Shown one piece after another: positions 1 to 10,400 of a DNA stretch of 64,000 nucleotides. The notes below the pieces were generated by a model. That model did not search any database. It saw nothing but the letters and a program-made list of their open reading frames with translations, and was not told the DNA's origin. Where the stretch lies: positions 1 to 64,000 of the forward strand of contig JAZKAR010000027.1 of the NCBI GenBank assembly GCA_040389065.1. Direction: 5' to 3'. A program made the position numbers and the translations under genes. Position 1 is the first letter of the stretch; each line of letters starts with the position of its first letter. This DNA comes from JAZKAR01 sp040389065. Its GTDB lineage: Bacteria > Pseudomonadota > Gammaproteobacteria > Burkholderiales > Casimicrobiaceae.

Positions 1-43
1 AACACCAACACCAACACCAACACCAACACCGACACCGACACCA
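1..43 (+). repeat. Thr-Pro hexamer tandem repeat
   Basis: ACACCA/ACACCG hexamers in tandem fill the left edge and encode (Thr-Pro)n. They form the linker in front of the carbohydrate-binding modules. Such arrays vary in copy number by slippage. The array continues out of the window, so its full length is unknown. Confidence 0.85.
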
Positions 44-2059
44 GGATCAGCTCCTGCCACTAATCTTCCTCCTGTAACAGGATCGGTAGTGAGCTATTCA
101 GCAGACGATAGTTTTTTTTCAGGTGGAGTTAGTAAGGGAAATGGTTATTTACAGAATTTTACTAATCGTGGTGCGCGCGCTATTTTTACAATCAATACCC
201 CAATTTCAGGTCTTTATACTGTTAACTTAGGGTATGCCAACGGCACAGGCTCTGCCAAAACATTAAATATTTATGTAAACGGACTATTTGCAACGAGAAC
301 TACATTACCTGCTTCTGGAGGAAATACTTCATGGACTAAGCAAAGTGAGTCATTAAATTTACGAGCAGGAATAAACACAATTACGTATCAATATGATGCA
401 GACAACAGCGGAGGCGTAAATATCAGTTTTGTTTCTATTCCCGGGGCGAAAAGTTTAGAGGCACGCGGTGCTACGTTACCGTATCAAGAATACGAAGCAG
501 AAAATGGATCAACGGATGGTGATGTTTCTGTGGCTGGCACTAAGTATTTGACAATGGAAGCAGAGTCTTCTGGCAGACGCCACGTTAAATTACGATTAAA
601 AGGGAGCTCTGTTCAATGGACAGCGCAAAAAGAAGCCAATGCATTAGTGATCAGATACAGCATGCCTGATTCTGCTCAAGGCGGCGGAAGAACGGGGAGT
701 TTAGCCTTATATGTAAATGGCAATAAAATAAAAAGCGTGGCTTTAAGTTCTCATTATGCTTGGGTCTATGGAGAGTACCCATTTAATGATAATGCGGGTA
801 ATGGAAAAGGACATCACTTTTTTGATGAGGTTCGCGTTGGTAATATTGATATTCCTGCAGGGGCTAATATTCGATTACAAAAAGAAGATGATGAAGCTAC
901 CGTAGCGTATTATGCAATTGATCTAATCGATTTAGAGAAAATAGATGCGGCCTATACTATGCCTGATAACTTTGTATCGATTACTGCATTTGGAGCAGTT
1001 CCTAATGATGGCGGTGATGATACCCAAGCTATCATGAATGCGATTAATAATGCTAAAAGTTTAGGTAAGGGAGTATGGATTCCAGCTGGATTATTTAATA
1101 TGACCAACCGAATTAATGTTGATAATGTCTCAATACGCGGTTCAAGTATGTGGCATACCGTACTTCTTGGCACGAATGGCAAAGGTGGGTTCATGGCAAC
1201 CGGTAATAATGTTACGATCGCTGATTTGTCGTTGGTGGGTGATTCATTTGTTCGGAATGATTCAGCGGATCATGCGGCTTTTGAAGGTAATTTTGGCACA
1301 GGCTCTTTAATTCAGAATGTTTGGGTAGAGCATATGAAAGTAGGGTTCTGGCTATCATCGGGAACGAATGGACTCTATGTTGTGAATGGAAGAATTCGCG
1401 ATACCTGGGCTGATGGCGTGAATATAGCCGGTGGTGTGCAGAATACTACATTTAGTCATTTTAATATTCGCAATACAGGCGATGATGCGATGGCTATGTG
1501 GTCAAATGGCGCTTCTAATATAAATAATGTTTTTCAATATAATACGGCTCAATTACCTGCTTTGGCGAATACGTTTGCGATATATGGCGGTCAAGATAAT
1601 AAGATACTCGACAATATTGGGTCAGATACGGTTACTGCTTCTGCAGGTATTAATATAAGCACCCGCTTCGGCGCGGTTCCATTTGCTGGAACAGTAGAAG
1701 CTCGAAGAAATACGTTAAATCGTACCGGGGGCTATGAACCTAACTGGAATACAAGTTTTGGAGCTTTATGGATTTATGCGGAAAATAAAAATATTGATAT
1801 TCCTGTTATCGTTGATGATCTTGTAATAAATAATAGCCTATATGAAGGCATAAAATTAAGCTATAACCAGGCTATTTCAAATTTTAGATTGAATAATGTT
1901 CGAATAAATGGTGCTGGTACATATGGAATAAGTTTTGATGGCGTAACAGGTAATGGAACGTTTAGTAATGTAAGTATTACGGGAGCGCAATCAGGTGCTA
2001 TGAATAATCCCTCTAATAAATATACAGTTAATAAGGGTGAGGGGAATGTAGGATGGTAA
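2..2059 (+). CDS. GH87-type alpha-1,3-glucanase (mycodextranase-like), 5' end missing
   Basis: Secreted glycosidase predicted to cut alpha-1,3-glucan, as found in fungal walls and bacterial mutan. The frame is open to the window edge, so the gene begins outside. The first 14 visible codons are Thr-Pro dipeptides, a typical extracellular linker; the GTG at 89 is only an internal codon. Numbering from that GTG, residues ~1-115 and ~125-290 look like two CBM6/35-type beta-sandwich modules. Residues ~300-656 are a right-handed beta-helix beginning SITAFGAVPNDGGDDTQAI. The segments RDTWADGVN (D442) and NTGDDAMAMW (D465, D466) match the GH87 catalytic aspartates: the 23-residue spacing is the one I recall for Bacillus and Paenibacillus enzymes. 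The family call is recognition by eye; substrate is inferred. Pectate-lyase-fold relatives are the main alternative. Confidence 0.82.
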   Translation, partial: TPTPTPTPTPTPTPGSAPATNLPPVTGSVVSYSADDSFFSGGVSKGNGYLQNFTNRGARAIFTINTPISGLYTVNLGYANGTGSAKTLNIYVNGLFATRTTLPASGGNTSWTKQSESLNLRAGINTITYQYDADNSGGVNISFVSIPGAKSLEARGATLPYQEYEAENGSTDGDVSVAGTKYLTMEAESSGRRHVKLRLKGSSVQWTAQKEANALVIRYSMPDSAQGGGRTGSLALYVNGNKIKSVALSSHYAWVYGEYPFNDNAGNGKGHHFFDEVRVGNIDIPAGANIRLQKEDDEATVAYYAIDLIDLEKIDAAYTMPDNFVSITAFGAVPNDGGDDTQAIMNAINNAKSLGKGVWIPAGLFNMTNRINVDNVSIRGSSMWHTVLLGTNGKGGFMATGNNVTIADLSLVGDSFVRNDSADHAAFEGNFGTGSLIQNVWVEHMKVGFWLSSGTNGLYVVNGRIRDTWADGVNIAGGVQNTTFSHFNIRNTGDDAMAMWSNGASNINNVFQYNTAQLPALANTFAIYGGQDNKILDNIGSDTVTASAGINISTRFGAVPFAGTVEARRNTLNRTGGYEPNWNTSFGALWIYAENKNIDIPVIVDDLVINNSLYEGIKLSYNQAISNFRLNNVRINGAGTYGISFDGVTGNGTFSNVSITGAQSGAMNNPSNKYTVNKGEGNVGW

Positions 2060-2106
2060 AAAATATACTATAGGAAAAAAATAAATATCGAGATAGATAT
2101 TCTAAA

Positions 2107-2170
2107 AAGAAATTGACATGGAATCCTAGAAATACTGGGTATGCGTTCAGCTTTGCGATGTCAATTTCTT
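2107..2170. repeat. 13-bp perfect inverted repeat, 38-nt loop
   Basis: AAGAAATTGACAT (2107-2119) is matched exactly by its reverse complement at 2158-2170. It lies about 50 bp behind the glucanase stop. There is no T-tract, so it is a doubtful intrinsic terminator. It could be an mRNA 3' stem-loop or a remnant of a mobile element. Confidence 0.55.
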
Positions 2171-2507
2171 ATGGCCTATTTTCTAGATTATTAAAAAAAT
2201 TACTATAGTCTTATTTTTTAGCTTTTTAGATAAAATAAGAAATATAAAAGCTTATCTCAGGTAGTAACGAAATGTTACTATGCGTAATCATTTTTATGTG
2301 CGCTGGCACAATGTAGCGTTAAGTTGTGCCTAAGGCAAGGTAGAACTAGGGCGTGGATTCTATCGTACTGTAAAAAATAGTAAAAACTGAAGGGCGCTGT
2401 CGGCATACGATAGACTATTAGCATTATGAGTAGGGTAACTATTTTTGTTGCCTTTCATAAAAATAATAGGAAAGACTCACTAATATAAATCGTTCGTTTA
2501 TAAATAA

Positions 2508-2610
2508 TAGAAGTTATGTAGTTGCGTCTTCTTTGCGTGTTAACAACTTGTCTTACTCTATGTGCTTGCTGTTGGCATTATCAGGCTTTGAGTGATTTCA
2601 ACTGCTTTGG
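2508..2610 (+). repeat. Decayed copy of the palindromic repeat family (copy A)
   Basis: It begins TAGAAGTTATGTAGTTG and can be followed by eye along the intact copy at 55818. Landmarks are AACTTGTCTTACTC for AACTTGCCGTACTC, then GCTTGCTGTTGGCAT for the TCTGCGTTGCCAT core, then TTTCAACTGC for the right arm. Many substitutions mean the arms no longer pair well, so it is an old insertion. Confidence 0.6.
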
Positions 2611-2788
2611 GTGAACTGAGCTGCTTAACTACTAAATAAATATAAACCTTAACATTATTTAATAAAAATTTTAAACACATTAAGCAAACGAATATTTATC
2701 AAATGGTTATAAATTATAGTGAAGAAACACACTGAACAGACTGCGTTAAGAAGCAAGCTGCAGTGCAGATTATTGTTAAGGGGGAAAT

Positions 2789-4210
2789 GTGGGAAAGCGT
2801 TTGTTAAGATGGGGAATCATCGTTGCAGTGATTGCGCTAGCGTTAGTCATCTATAATAATCAGCGAAAAAAATCTGCAGAAGAAACTGAAAAGGGCGGCA
2901 GTGCAACTAGTGCTATCTCTACAGAAGGCCGCCCTAAAGAGGGCGGCAGGGGAAGGTCAGGGCGTGGAGGCCTAGGGGGCGGTGTGGTTCCCGTTAAAGT
3001 TGCTAAAGTTTATGCAGGCGAAATGGATCGAATCATAGAGGCGCTAGGAACTGTAACCCCTTTAAATACAGTTACTGTGCGCAGCCGTGTTGACGGTGTG
3101 CTTGAAAAAGTGTTGTTTCAAGAGGGGCAAGTGGTGAAGGCAGGTCAATGGCTAGCTCAGATTGACCCTATTCCCTTGAGCTTGCAAGTACAGCAGGCAG
3201 AAGGTGTGGTTCAGCGTGATATCGCTTTGCTGCAAAATGCTAAAGCTGACTTAGTGCGTTACGAAACGTTATTGCAGCAAGATTCAGGTTCTAAACAGCA
3301 ACGTGATACACAAGCTGCATTAGTTCGGCAGTATGAAGCAACACTAAAGGTAGATCGTGCTTTGTTAGAAAATGCACGTGTTCAAAAAAACTATACGCGC
3401 ATTGTTGCGCCGGTAAGCGGTCGAATTGGTTTACGGCAGATTGATCCAGGCAATCTTATTAAAGCAGGCGATGCAGGCGCATTAGCAGTGATTACACAGC
3501 TTGCTCCTATTTCAGTTGTTTTTTCTGTTCCGCAAGATCGTCTGACCGAAATTTCAACCGCAGCTCAAAGCAATGCTCATTTATCGGTCACGTTATACGA
3601 TCGTGATGCAAGCTCTCCTAAGGCGGTAGGTAAATTATTAGCTATTGATAATCAAATCGATATTAATACTGGTACCGTTAAGCTTAAAGCGCAGTTTGAT
3701 AATGCAATCAATGACAAAACCCATGCTGTGTTATTTCCTAACCAATTTATCAATGTAGGGTTACAAGTTGAGCATTTAACAAATGTTACGCTTATTCCTG
3801 CTGAGGCATTACAACGGGGTGCTACAGACAGTTTTGTGTATGTGGTAAAGCCCGATCAAAGTGTTACGGTACGGCCTGTGGTCACAGGCTTAACGCGAGC
3901 AGGCAAAATTATCATTACAAAAGGGCTTGCCGTTGGTGAGTTGGTAGTAACTGAAGGTATTGATCGTTTGAAAGAAGGAGCTAAAGTAAAAGTAGTGTCT
4001 CCTAATGAGAGTAAATCTGGTGAGGGGCATAATGGCAGTCATAACGGTAGTCGTCAAGGTGGCGCTCACCGTGGTGGCGTTGATGTTGCTACTGGTGGTG
4101 TTGCGGCTACAAATGCTGCTGGCGATGAGGCTGAAAAATCGGGGAAAGCAAGGCATAATCGAGGCGATCAACGTAGCCAGCGTACTCAAAATAACCAGCC
4201 TGTGCAGTAG
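2789..4210 (+). CDS. mdtA: RND efflux periplasmic adaptor, MdtA type
   Basis: Membrane fusion protein linking the two RND pumps downstream to the outer-membrane channel. Residues ~6-23 are an N-terminal membrane anchor, followed by a Gly/Arg-rich linker (~45-65). The biotinyl-lipoyl half motif lies near SRVDGVLEKVLFQEGQ, followed by an alpha-hairpin (~125-200), then beta-barrel and membrane-proximal domains to ~410. The last 60 residues are a Gly/His/Asn-rich, probably disordered tail, unusual for the family. The start is GTG: an in-frame stop at 2777 excludes anything further upstream, and AAGGGGG lies just before it. The gap to mdtB is 12 bp. It is the first gene of the operon. Confidence 0.9.
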   Translation: MGKRLLRWGIIVAVIALALVIYNNQRKKSAEETEKGGSATSAISTEGRPKEGGRGRSGRGGLGGGVVPVKVAKVYAGEMDRIIEALGTVTPLNTVTVRSRVDGVLEKVLFQEGQVVKAGQWLAQIDPIPLSLQVQQAEGVVQRDIALLQNAKADLVRYETLLQQDSGSKQQRDTQAALVRQYEATLKVDRALLENARVQKNYTRIVAPVSGRIGLRQIDPGNLIKAGDAGALAVITQLAPISVVFSVPQDRLTEISTAAQSNAHLSVTLYDRDASSPKAVGKLLAIDNQIDINTGTVKLKAQFDNAINDKTHAVLFPNQFINVGLQVEHLTNVTLIPAEALQRGATDSFVYVVKPDQSVTVRPVVTGLTRAGKIIITKGLAVGELVVTEGIDRLKEGAKVKVVSPNESKSGEGHNGSHNGSRQGGAHRGGVDVATGGVAATNAAGDEAEKSGKARHNRGDQRSQRTQNNQPVQ

Positions 4211-4222
4211 GGATAGCCCATC

Positions 4223-7200
4223 GTGAATCCTTCCCGTCTGTTTATTTTTCGCCCGGTTGCTACCAGTTTATTAATGCTTGCACTATTTCTGGTGGGGGCT
4301 TTAGCATATCGATTATTGCCTGTATCAGCGCTTCCTCAAGTAGATTACCCAACTGTGCAGGTAGTTACGTTATACCCGGGTGCTAGTGCTGAAGTCATGG
4401 CATCGTCTGTTACGGCTCCGCTTGAACGGCAATTTGGGCAAATGCCCGGGTTAAGCCGAATGTCTAGCAATAGCTCGGGCGGTGCTTCAACGATTACTTT
4501 GCAGTTCTCTTTAGAGCGTTCGATTGATGTGGCAATACAGGATGTTCAGGCTGCAATTAATGCGGCAAGCAATCTGTTGCCCACTGATTTACCAATGCCC
4601 CCTATTTATAATAAAGTGAATCCTGCTGATACACCCGTGCTTACGCTAGCGGTGATGTCAGACTCGTTACCGCTTTCAAAAGTACAAGATATTGTAGAAA
4701 CAAGGTTGGCCCAAAAAATCTCTCAGGTGCAAGGAGTAGGCTTAGTAACACTGGCTGGAGGGAATCGCCCTGCCATTCGTATTCAAGTGAATCCTACCGC
4801 AGTGGCTTCTTTAGGATTAAGCCTTGAGGATGTAAGAACTGCTGTAGGGTCAGCCAGCGTCAATCAACCCAAAGGAAGTTTCGACGGCGCGCAGCAGGCC
4901 TCTACGCTTGATAGTAATGATCAACTTAAAACGGCGGCTGAATATGAAAATATGGTGGTAGCCTATAAACAAGGGGCTACCGTACGTTTATCTGACATCG
5001 CTAAGATTCAAGATGGTGTAGAAAATACACGGCTGGCAGCATGGGCAAATCGAAAGTCTGCCATTATTATGAATATTCAGCGTCAGCCAGGCGCAAATGT
5101 TATTCAAACGGTAGATCGTATTCATGCGTTATTACCTTCTTTGCAAGAAGGGTTGCCAAGTGCCATTAAAATTCAGGCCTTAACCGATCGTACCGACACG
5201 ATTCGTGAATCTATTCATGATGTGCAATTTGAAATGATGCTTTCTATTGCACTCGTTGTCATGGTGATGTTTATCTTTTTAAGAAATCTCTCAGCGACGT
5301 TAATTCCTAGTATCACGATTCCCTTGTCGATTGTAGGAACCTTCGGCGGCATGTACCTAATGGGGTTTTCCTTAAACAATCTTACCCTCATGGCGCTTAC
5401 CGTGGCTACCGGCTTTGTGGTGGATGATGCAATCGTGATGATTGAAAATATTAGCCGTTATCTCGAGCAAGGCGATTCACCCAAAGAAGCGGCGTTAAAA
5501 GGTTCTAAGCAAATTGCCTTTACCGTTATTTCGCTTACTTTTTCTCTTATTGCGGTGCTGATTCCTCTACTTTTTATGGGCGATAATGTTGGTAAATTGT
5601 TTCGAGAATTTACCTTAACACTCGCCGTGGCTATTTTGCTTTCTGCTGTTATATCGCTGACCCTAACACCGATGATGTGTGCTCAACTATTGCGTCAAGG
5701 GTCTATTAAGCATGAGAGTGAAGATGCCACTGATTATGAATCTGATAAAAGCATCATTGGCAGGGTGATTGGTGCTTATGCAGTCGCTTTAAAAAAGGTC
5801 TTAGAGTATAAAAAAATAACCTTACTTGTAGCGCTCGCAACATTACTATTAACAATATGGATGTACATTGTTATCCCAAAAGGTTTTTTCCCAGTTCAAG
5901 ATACAGGCATTATTCAAGGAATTTCTGAAGCACCTACTGATATTTCATTTGAAGCGATGGCAAAGCGGCAGCAGGCATTAATTGATATTATTTTAAAAGA
6001 TCCTGCAGTAGAAAATATTAGCGCCTTTATCGGTGCCGATGGCAGCAATCCTACCTTGAATGCAGGCCGATTATTAATTAATCTAAAAAAGCATGGCGAG
6101 CGTGACCCAGTTAAAACAGTCATTCATCGGCTCAATCAAGCAATTGAGCATAAGGTGGTAGGCATTAACCTGTTTATGCAGCCCGTACAAGATTTAACGA
6201 TGGATGAAAGCTTAAGCAGAACCCAATACCAATGGATCGTAGATAGCCCAAATGCTGATACGTTAAAAGAGTGGTTGCCCAAATTAGTCGATGGTTTACG
6301 GCAATTACCTACCATTACAGGGGTAAGCAGCGATGGTCAGGCCCAACTACGCCAACTGTACGTGAATATACATCGCGATGCTGCTGCGCGGTTAGGCATT
6401 ACACCTGCCGCTGTGAGCAATGCGCTATATAACGCGTTTGGGCAACGCCTCATTTCAACGTTGTTTACACAAAGTAACCAGTACCGTGTGGTATTAGAGG
6501 TTGACCCGCATTTTCAGCGCGGCGCCGAAGCGTTGGATCAAATTTTTATTCCTTCTACCCTAGCATCAACGGGTTCAAGTGTAACAAATAGCTTTACTAG
6601 CTCTACTAATACAACAAGCACTAGTGCTACTTCTGTAGCAAGTACAGCAACAGTCCGCCCTAGTATGGTGCGGTTAAGCAGTATTGCAACGATTGAAGAA
6701 CGTTCAGCCCCGTTAGTCATCAACCGATTAGGGCAATTTCCTGCTGCGACAATTTCTTTTAATTTGGCTCCAGGTGCTGCGCTAAGCGAAGCTGTAGATG
6801 GAATTGAGCAAGTAAGGCAACATCTAATGCTGCCAGATAGTATTCAAACGCGGTTTCAAGGCGCAGCCTTAGCATTTAGAGCTTCGCTACAAAACACCCC
6901 TTTTTTAATGCTGGCAGCGGTGGTAACCATGTATATAGTATTAGGGGTGCTCTACGAGAGCTTTATTCATCCCATTACTATTTTATCTACTCTTCCCTCC
7001 GCTGGTTTAGGAGCATTAATTGCCTTGGTTTTAACGGGGAACGATTTAAGTGTGATGGGTATTATTGGCATTGTGTTACTCATCGGGATTGTAAAAAAGA
7101 ATGCCATTATGATGATTGATTTTGCCCTCGAAGCAGAACGAGAGCGCGGGCTTTTGCCTGAGCGTGCTATTTATGAGGCATGTTTAGTGCGTTTTCGTCC

Positions 7201-7441
7201 TATTCTCATGACAACACTGGCAGCGTTGCTAGGCGCGTTACCCATGATGTTAGGAAGTGGGGCAGGGTCTGAATTGCGCCAACCTTTAGGCATTACGATG
7301 GTCGGGGGGTTATTAGTTAGTCAAGTATTAACCTTATTTACAACCCCCGTTATTTACTTGGCATTTCATCGGCTTCAAGAACGTTTTGGAAGTAAAGAGC
7401 ATGCTGTTCAAAAAAATCTGCCCAGCTCAGTGACAGGGTAA
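4223..7441 (+). CDS. mdtB: RND efflux inner-membrane pump subunit, MdtB type
   Basis: Proton-driven drug exporter of the HAE1/AcrB superfamily, 1072 aa. TM1 follows NPSRLFIFRPVATSLLM. The first porter domain contains PGASAEVMASSVTAPLERQF, and TM4 carries the proton-relay aspartates in GFVVDDAIVMIENI. The second half repeats the fold and ends in TM12 near residue 1040. Residues ~776-812 are a Ser/Thr-rich insertion (TSSTNTTSTSATSVAST) in the second porter/docking half, where relatives have a short turn. GTG start with AGGGAT upstream. Pairing with a second, different RND gene directly behind is typical of MdtB/MdtC heteromultimers. Confidence 0.92.
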   Translation: MNPSRLFIFRPVATSLLMLALFLVGALAYRLLPVSALPQVDYPTVQVVTLYPGASAEVMASSVTAPLERQFGQMPGLSRMSSNSSGGASTITLQFSLERSIDVAIQDVQAAINAASNLLPTDLPMPPIYNKVNPADTPVLTLAVMSDSLPLSKVQDIVETRLAQKISQVQGVGLVTLAGGNRPAIRIQVNPTAVASLGLSLEDVRTAVGSASVNQPKGSFDGAQQASTLDSNDQLKTAAEYENMVVAYKQGATVRLSDIAKIQDGVENTRLAAWANRKSAIIMNIQRQPGANVIQTVDRIHALLPSLQEGLPSAIKIQALTDRTDTIRESIHDVQFEMMLSIALVVMVMFIFLRNLSATLIPSITIPLSIVGTFGGMYLMGFSLNNLTLMALTVATGFVVDDAIVMIENISRYLEQGDSPKEAALKGSKQIAFTVISLTFSLIAVLIPLLFMGDNVGKLFREFTLTLAVAILLSAVISLTLTPMMCAQLLRQGSIKHESEDATDYESDKSIIGRVIGAYAVALKKVLEYKKITLLVALATLLLTIWMYIVIPKGFFPVQDTGIIQGISEAPTDISFEAMAKRQQALIDIILKDPAVENISAFIGADGSNPTLNAGRLLINLKKHGERDPVKTVIHRLNQAIEHKVVGINLFMQPVQDLTMDESLSRTQYQWIVDSPNADTLKEWLPKLVDGLRQLPTITGVSSDGQAQLRQLYVNIHRDAAARLGITPAAVSNALYNAFGQRLISTLFTQSNQYRVVLEVDPHFQRGAEALDQIFIPSTLASTGSSVTNSFTSSTNTTSTSATSVASTATVRPSMVRLSSIATIEERSAPLVINRLGQFPAATISFNLAPGAALSEAVDGIEQVRQHLMLPDSIQTRFQGAALAFRASLQNTPFLMLAAVVTMYIVLGVLYESFIHPITILSTLPSAGLGALIALVLTGNDLSVMGIIGIVLLIGIVKKNAIMMIDFALEAERERGLLPERAIYEACLVRFRPILMTTLAALLGALPMMLGSGAGSELRQPLGITMVGGLLVSQVLTLFTTPVIYLAFHRLQERFGSKEHAVQKNLPSSVTG

Positions 7442-7453
7442 AGGCGTTTAAGC

Positions 7454-10400
7454 ATGCAATCTTCTAATGTTTCTTCTTCCCAGCCTAAGCCCATTGCAGC
7501 AAAATCGTCTAAACATATAGGTTTTTTTGCTTACTTTGTGTATCACCCCGTTGCTACTACCTTGCTTACATTAGCCATTGCATTGGCAGGATGGCTTGGT
7601 TTCAGGGCGTTGCCAGTAGCGCCTCTACCGCAAATTGATTTTCCTACCATTTCTGTACAAGCTTCGTTACCGGGTGCTAGCCCTGAAGTGATGGCTTCAA
7701 GTGTTGCCGCGCCTTTAGAGCGGGCGTTAGGCCGAATAGCAGGTTTAACAGAAATGACATCGCAATCATCGCTAGGCTCCACGCGCGTTACTTTACAGTT
7801 TGATTTAAGTCGAGACATTGAAGGGGCTGCACGAGATGTGCAGGCAGGCATTAATGCGGCGCGTAGCTTATTGCCACCAATGCCTAGCAATCCAAGTTAT
7901 CGTAAGGTCAACCCTGCGGATGCTCCGGTAATGATTATTGCACTTACTTCAAAAACAATGGGGCGAGGTGTCATGTACGATTTGGCCTCTACTGTACTTG
8001 CGCAAAAGATCGCACAAGTACAAGGGGTGGGTCAGGTAGATGTAGGTGGCGCTTCGTTACCGGCAGTTAGAGTAGAGTTGAATCCTAATGCGTTAAATCA
8101 GCGTGGCATTAGTGCAGAGCAAGTACGCGCTGTGATTGCTAGTACGAATTCAAATCGCCCGAAAGGTTTTTTAGAAAGCGATACCCAGCATTGGACAATT
8201 GGCGCAAATGATCAAGCTTCTAAAGCCGCTGATTATGCTCCGTTGATTGTTTCTTATAAAAATAACGCAGTCGTTCGATTATCAGATGTTGCCCGGGTAG
8301 AAGATTCTGTACAAGATGTTCGTAATGCTGGCTTATCGAATGGCGAGCCTTCTATATTGCTGATGGTAAGGCGTCAGCCGGGTGCAAATGTGATTGAAAC
8401 TGTTGATAATGTTCGGGCATTGGTTCCGCAAATGCAGTCATCAGTGCCTGCGGCTATTCAATTAAAAGTGATGAGTGATTCAACGCGAACCATTCGAAGC
8501 AGCTTGCATGAAATTGAGGTAACGCTGGTTATTTCAGTGATATTAGTTGTTGGAGTCGTATTTTTATTCTTAAGAAGTATTCGTGCCACGCTTATCCCTG
8601 CAATAGTGATTCCTGTTTCCTTGCTAGGAACCTGCGGTTTTCTTTATTTAGGCGGCTATAGTTTAAATAATTTATCACTGATGGCCTTAATCGTTGCCGC
8701 AGGCTTTGTAGTAGATGATGCCGTGGTTGTACTTGAGAATATTGCTCGGCATATTGAAAAGGGAATGGAGCCTGTAGAAGCCGCTATTCAAGGGGTAAGC
8801 GAAGTTGCTTTTACCGTAGTGTCTATGAGTATTTCGCTCATTGCTGTATTTATTCCCATTTTATTTATGGGCGGTATTATGGGGCGATTATTTCAAGAGT
8901 TCGCCATTACACTCTCGATGGCAATCTTGGTATCGCTGGTTATTTCTCTCACCACTACACCTATGTTATGCGCTCGTTGGTTGATTCCTGATGCACCTTC
9001 TCATCATAAAAATATTAAGGAAAAAGGGTTTTTATCAGTATTTTCATTCTTAAGCCAAGGAATAGAAAAAGTAGAGGAATTATTTGAAGGAGGATTTAAC
9101 CGACTTAAAAAAGGGTACGAACATACATTGGCATGGGTACTAAAACATCCTTTATTAATAGGTTTAATATTAATTGCCACCATTATTTTAAATGTGTATT
9201 TGTATATTCAAGTGCCTAAAGGATTTATGCCGCAGCAAGATACAGGGCGCTTAATGGGTATGATGCAAGCAGACCAAGGCTTATCATTTCTGGTAATGGA
9301 AAAAAAGCTACAGAAATTAATGGCTATTGTGCAGAAAGACCCAGCGGTAGATGGTGTTGTAGGGTTTGTGGGGGGGGGGAATGGAGCAGGAGGTAGGTTA
9401 TTTGTTACATTAAAACCGCTTGCAGAACGACACATTAAAGCTGACCAAATTGTGGCACGTATACGCGGCAAAACATCGAATGAGTCAGGGGTAAGTTTAT
9501 TCTTGCAGTCTGTTCAAGATATTCGGGTAGGCGGGCGGGCAGGAAACGCTCAGTACCAATATACCCTTGAAGCAGATGATTTAAGCCTTTTGCGTGAGTG
9601 GTCACCTAAAATCAGAGCAGGGTTAGCCAGGTTACCTGATCTCACAGATATCTCTAGTGATCAGCAAGATCGCGGTTTACAAACTACGTTGAATATTGAT
9701 CGTGATAAAGCAGCCCGATTAGGCATCGATATGCGCACCATCAGTACTACGCTAAATAATCTGTTTGGACAGCGCCAGGTATCGGTTATTTATAACGCAA
9801 TGAATCAATACCGTATTGTAATGGAGGCAGATAGCCCCTACCGTGAAAGTGCAGAGTCATTAGCGGGTGTCTATGTAACAACCGCACAGGGTGAAACTGT
9901 TCCTTTAACCTCTTTTGCACATTGGGAAGCTACGCTTACTCCCTTGGCAGTTAATCGGCAAGGGCAGTTTGTAGCTACCACGATTTCTTTTAATCTGGCA
10001 CCTGGTAAATCATTATCCGATGCAGAAAAAAGTGTTCGCGACACCTTTATTAATTTAGGTGTGCCGGCTTCGGTGAGGGGAAGTTTTCAAGGTACGGCAA
10101 AGGTATTTCAGGCATCGACCTCAAGCCAGCCTTTATTAATTTTAGCTGCGCTAGTCACTATTTATTTAGTGCTAGGAATGCTATACGAAAACTTATTGCA
10201 TCCACTTACCATTTTATCTACCTTACCTTCAGCAGGGGTAGGCAGTTTGCTAGCAGTATTGATGTTGGGTGCTGAGTTTAATTTAATGACGCTAATTGGA
10301 GTTATTTTATTAATTGGCCTCGTTAAGAAAAATGCCATTATGGTGATTGATGTTGCACTTGAATTACAGCAATACCCTGAGTATTCAGCAAAACAGGCTA

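Larger units (their letters stand above)
2060..2788. other. Intergenic region between glucanase and mdtA
   Basis: 729 bp without a convincing gene. It holds a 13-bp perfect inverted repeat just past the glucanase stop (2107-2119 / 2158-2170) and a decayed copy of the palindromic repeat family (about 2508-2610). The rest is AT-rich and should contain the promoter of the efflux operon. I could not pick a specific -35/-10 pair with confidence. Confidence 0.6.

Noticed and set aside
1..43. CRISPR-like or satellite array at the left edge
   Set aside because: The hexamers are in frame and encode Thr-Pro repeats of a secreted enzyme; there are no spacers.
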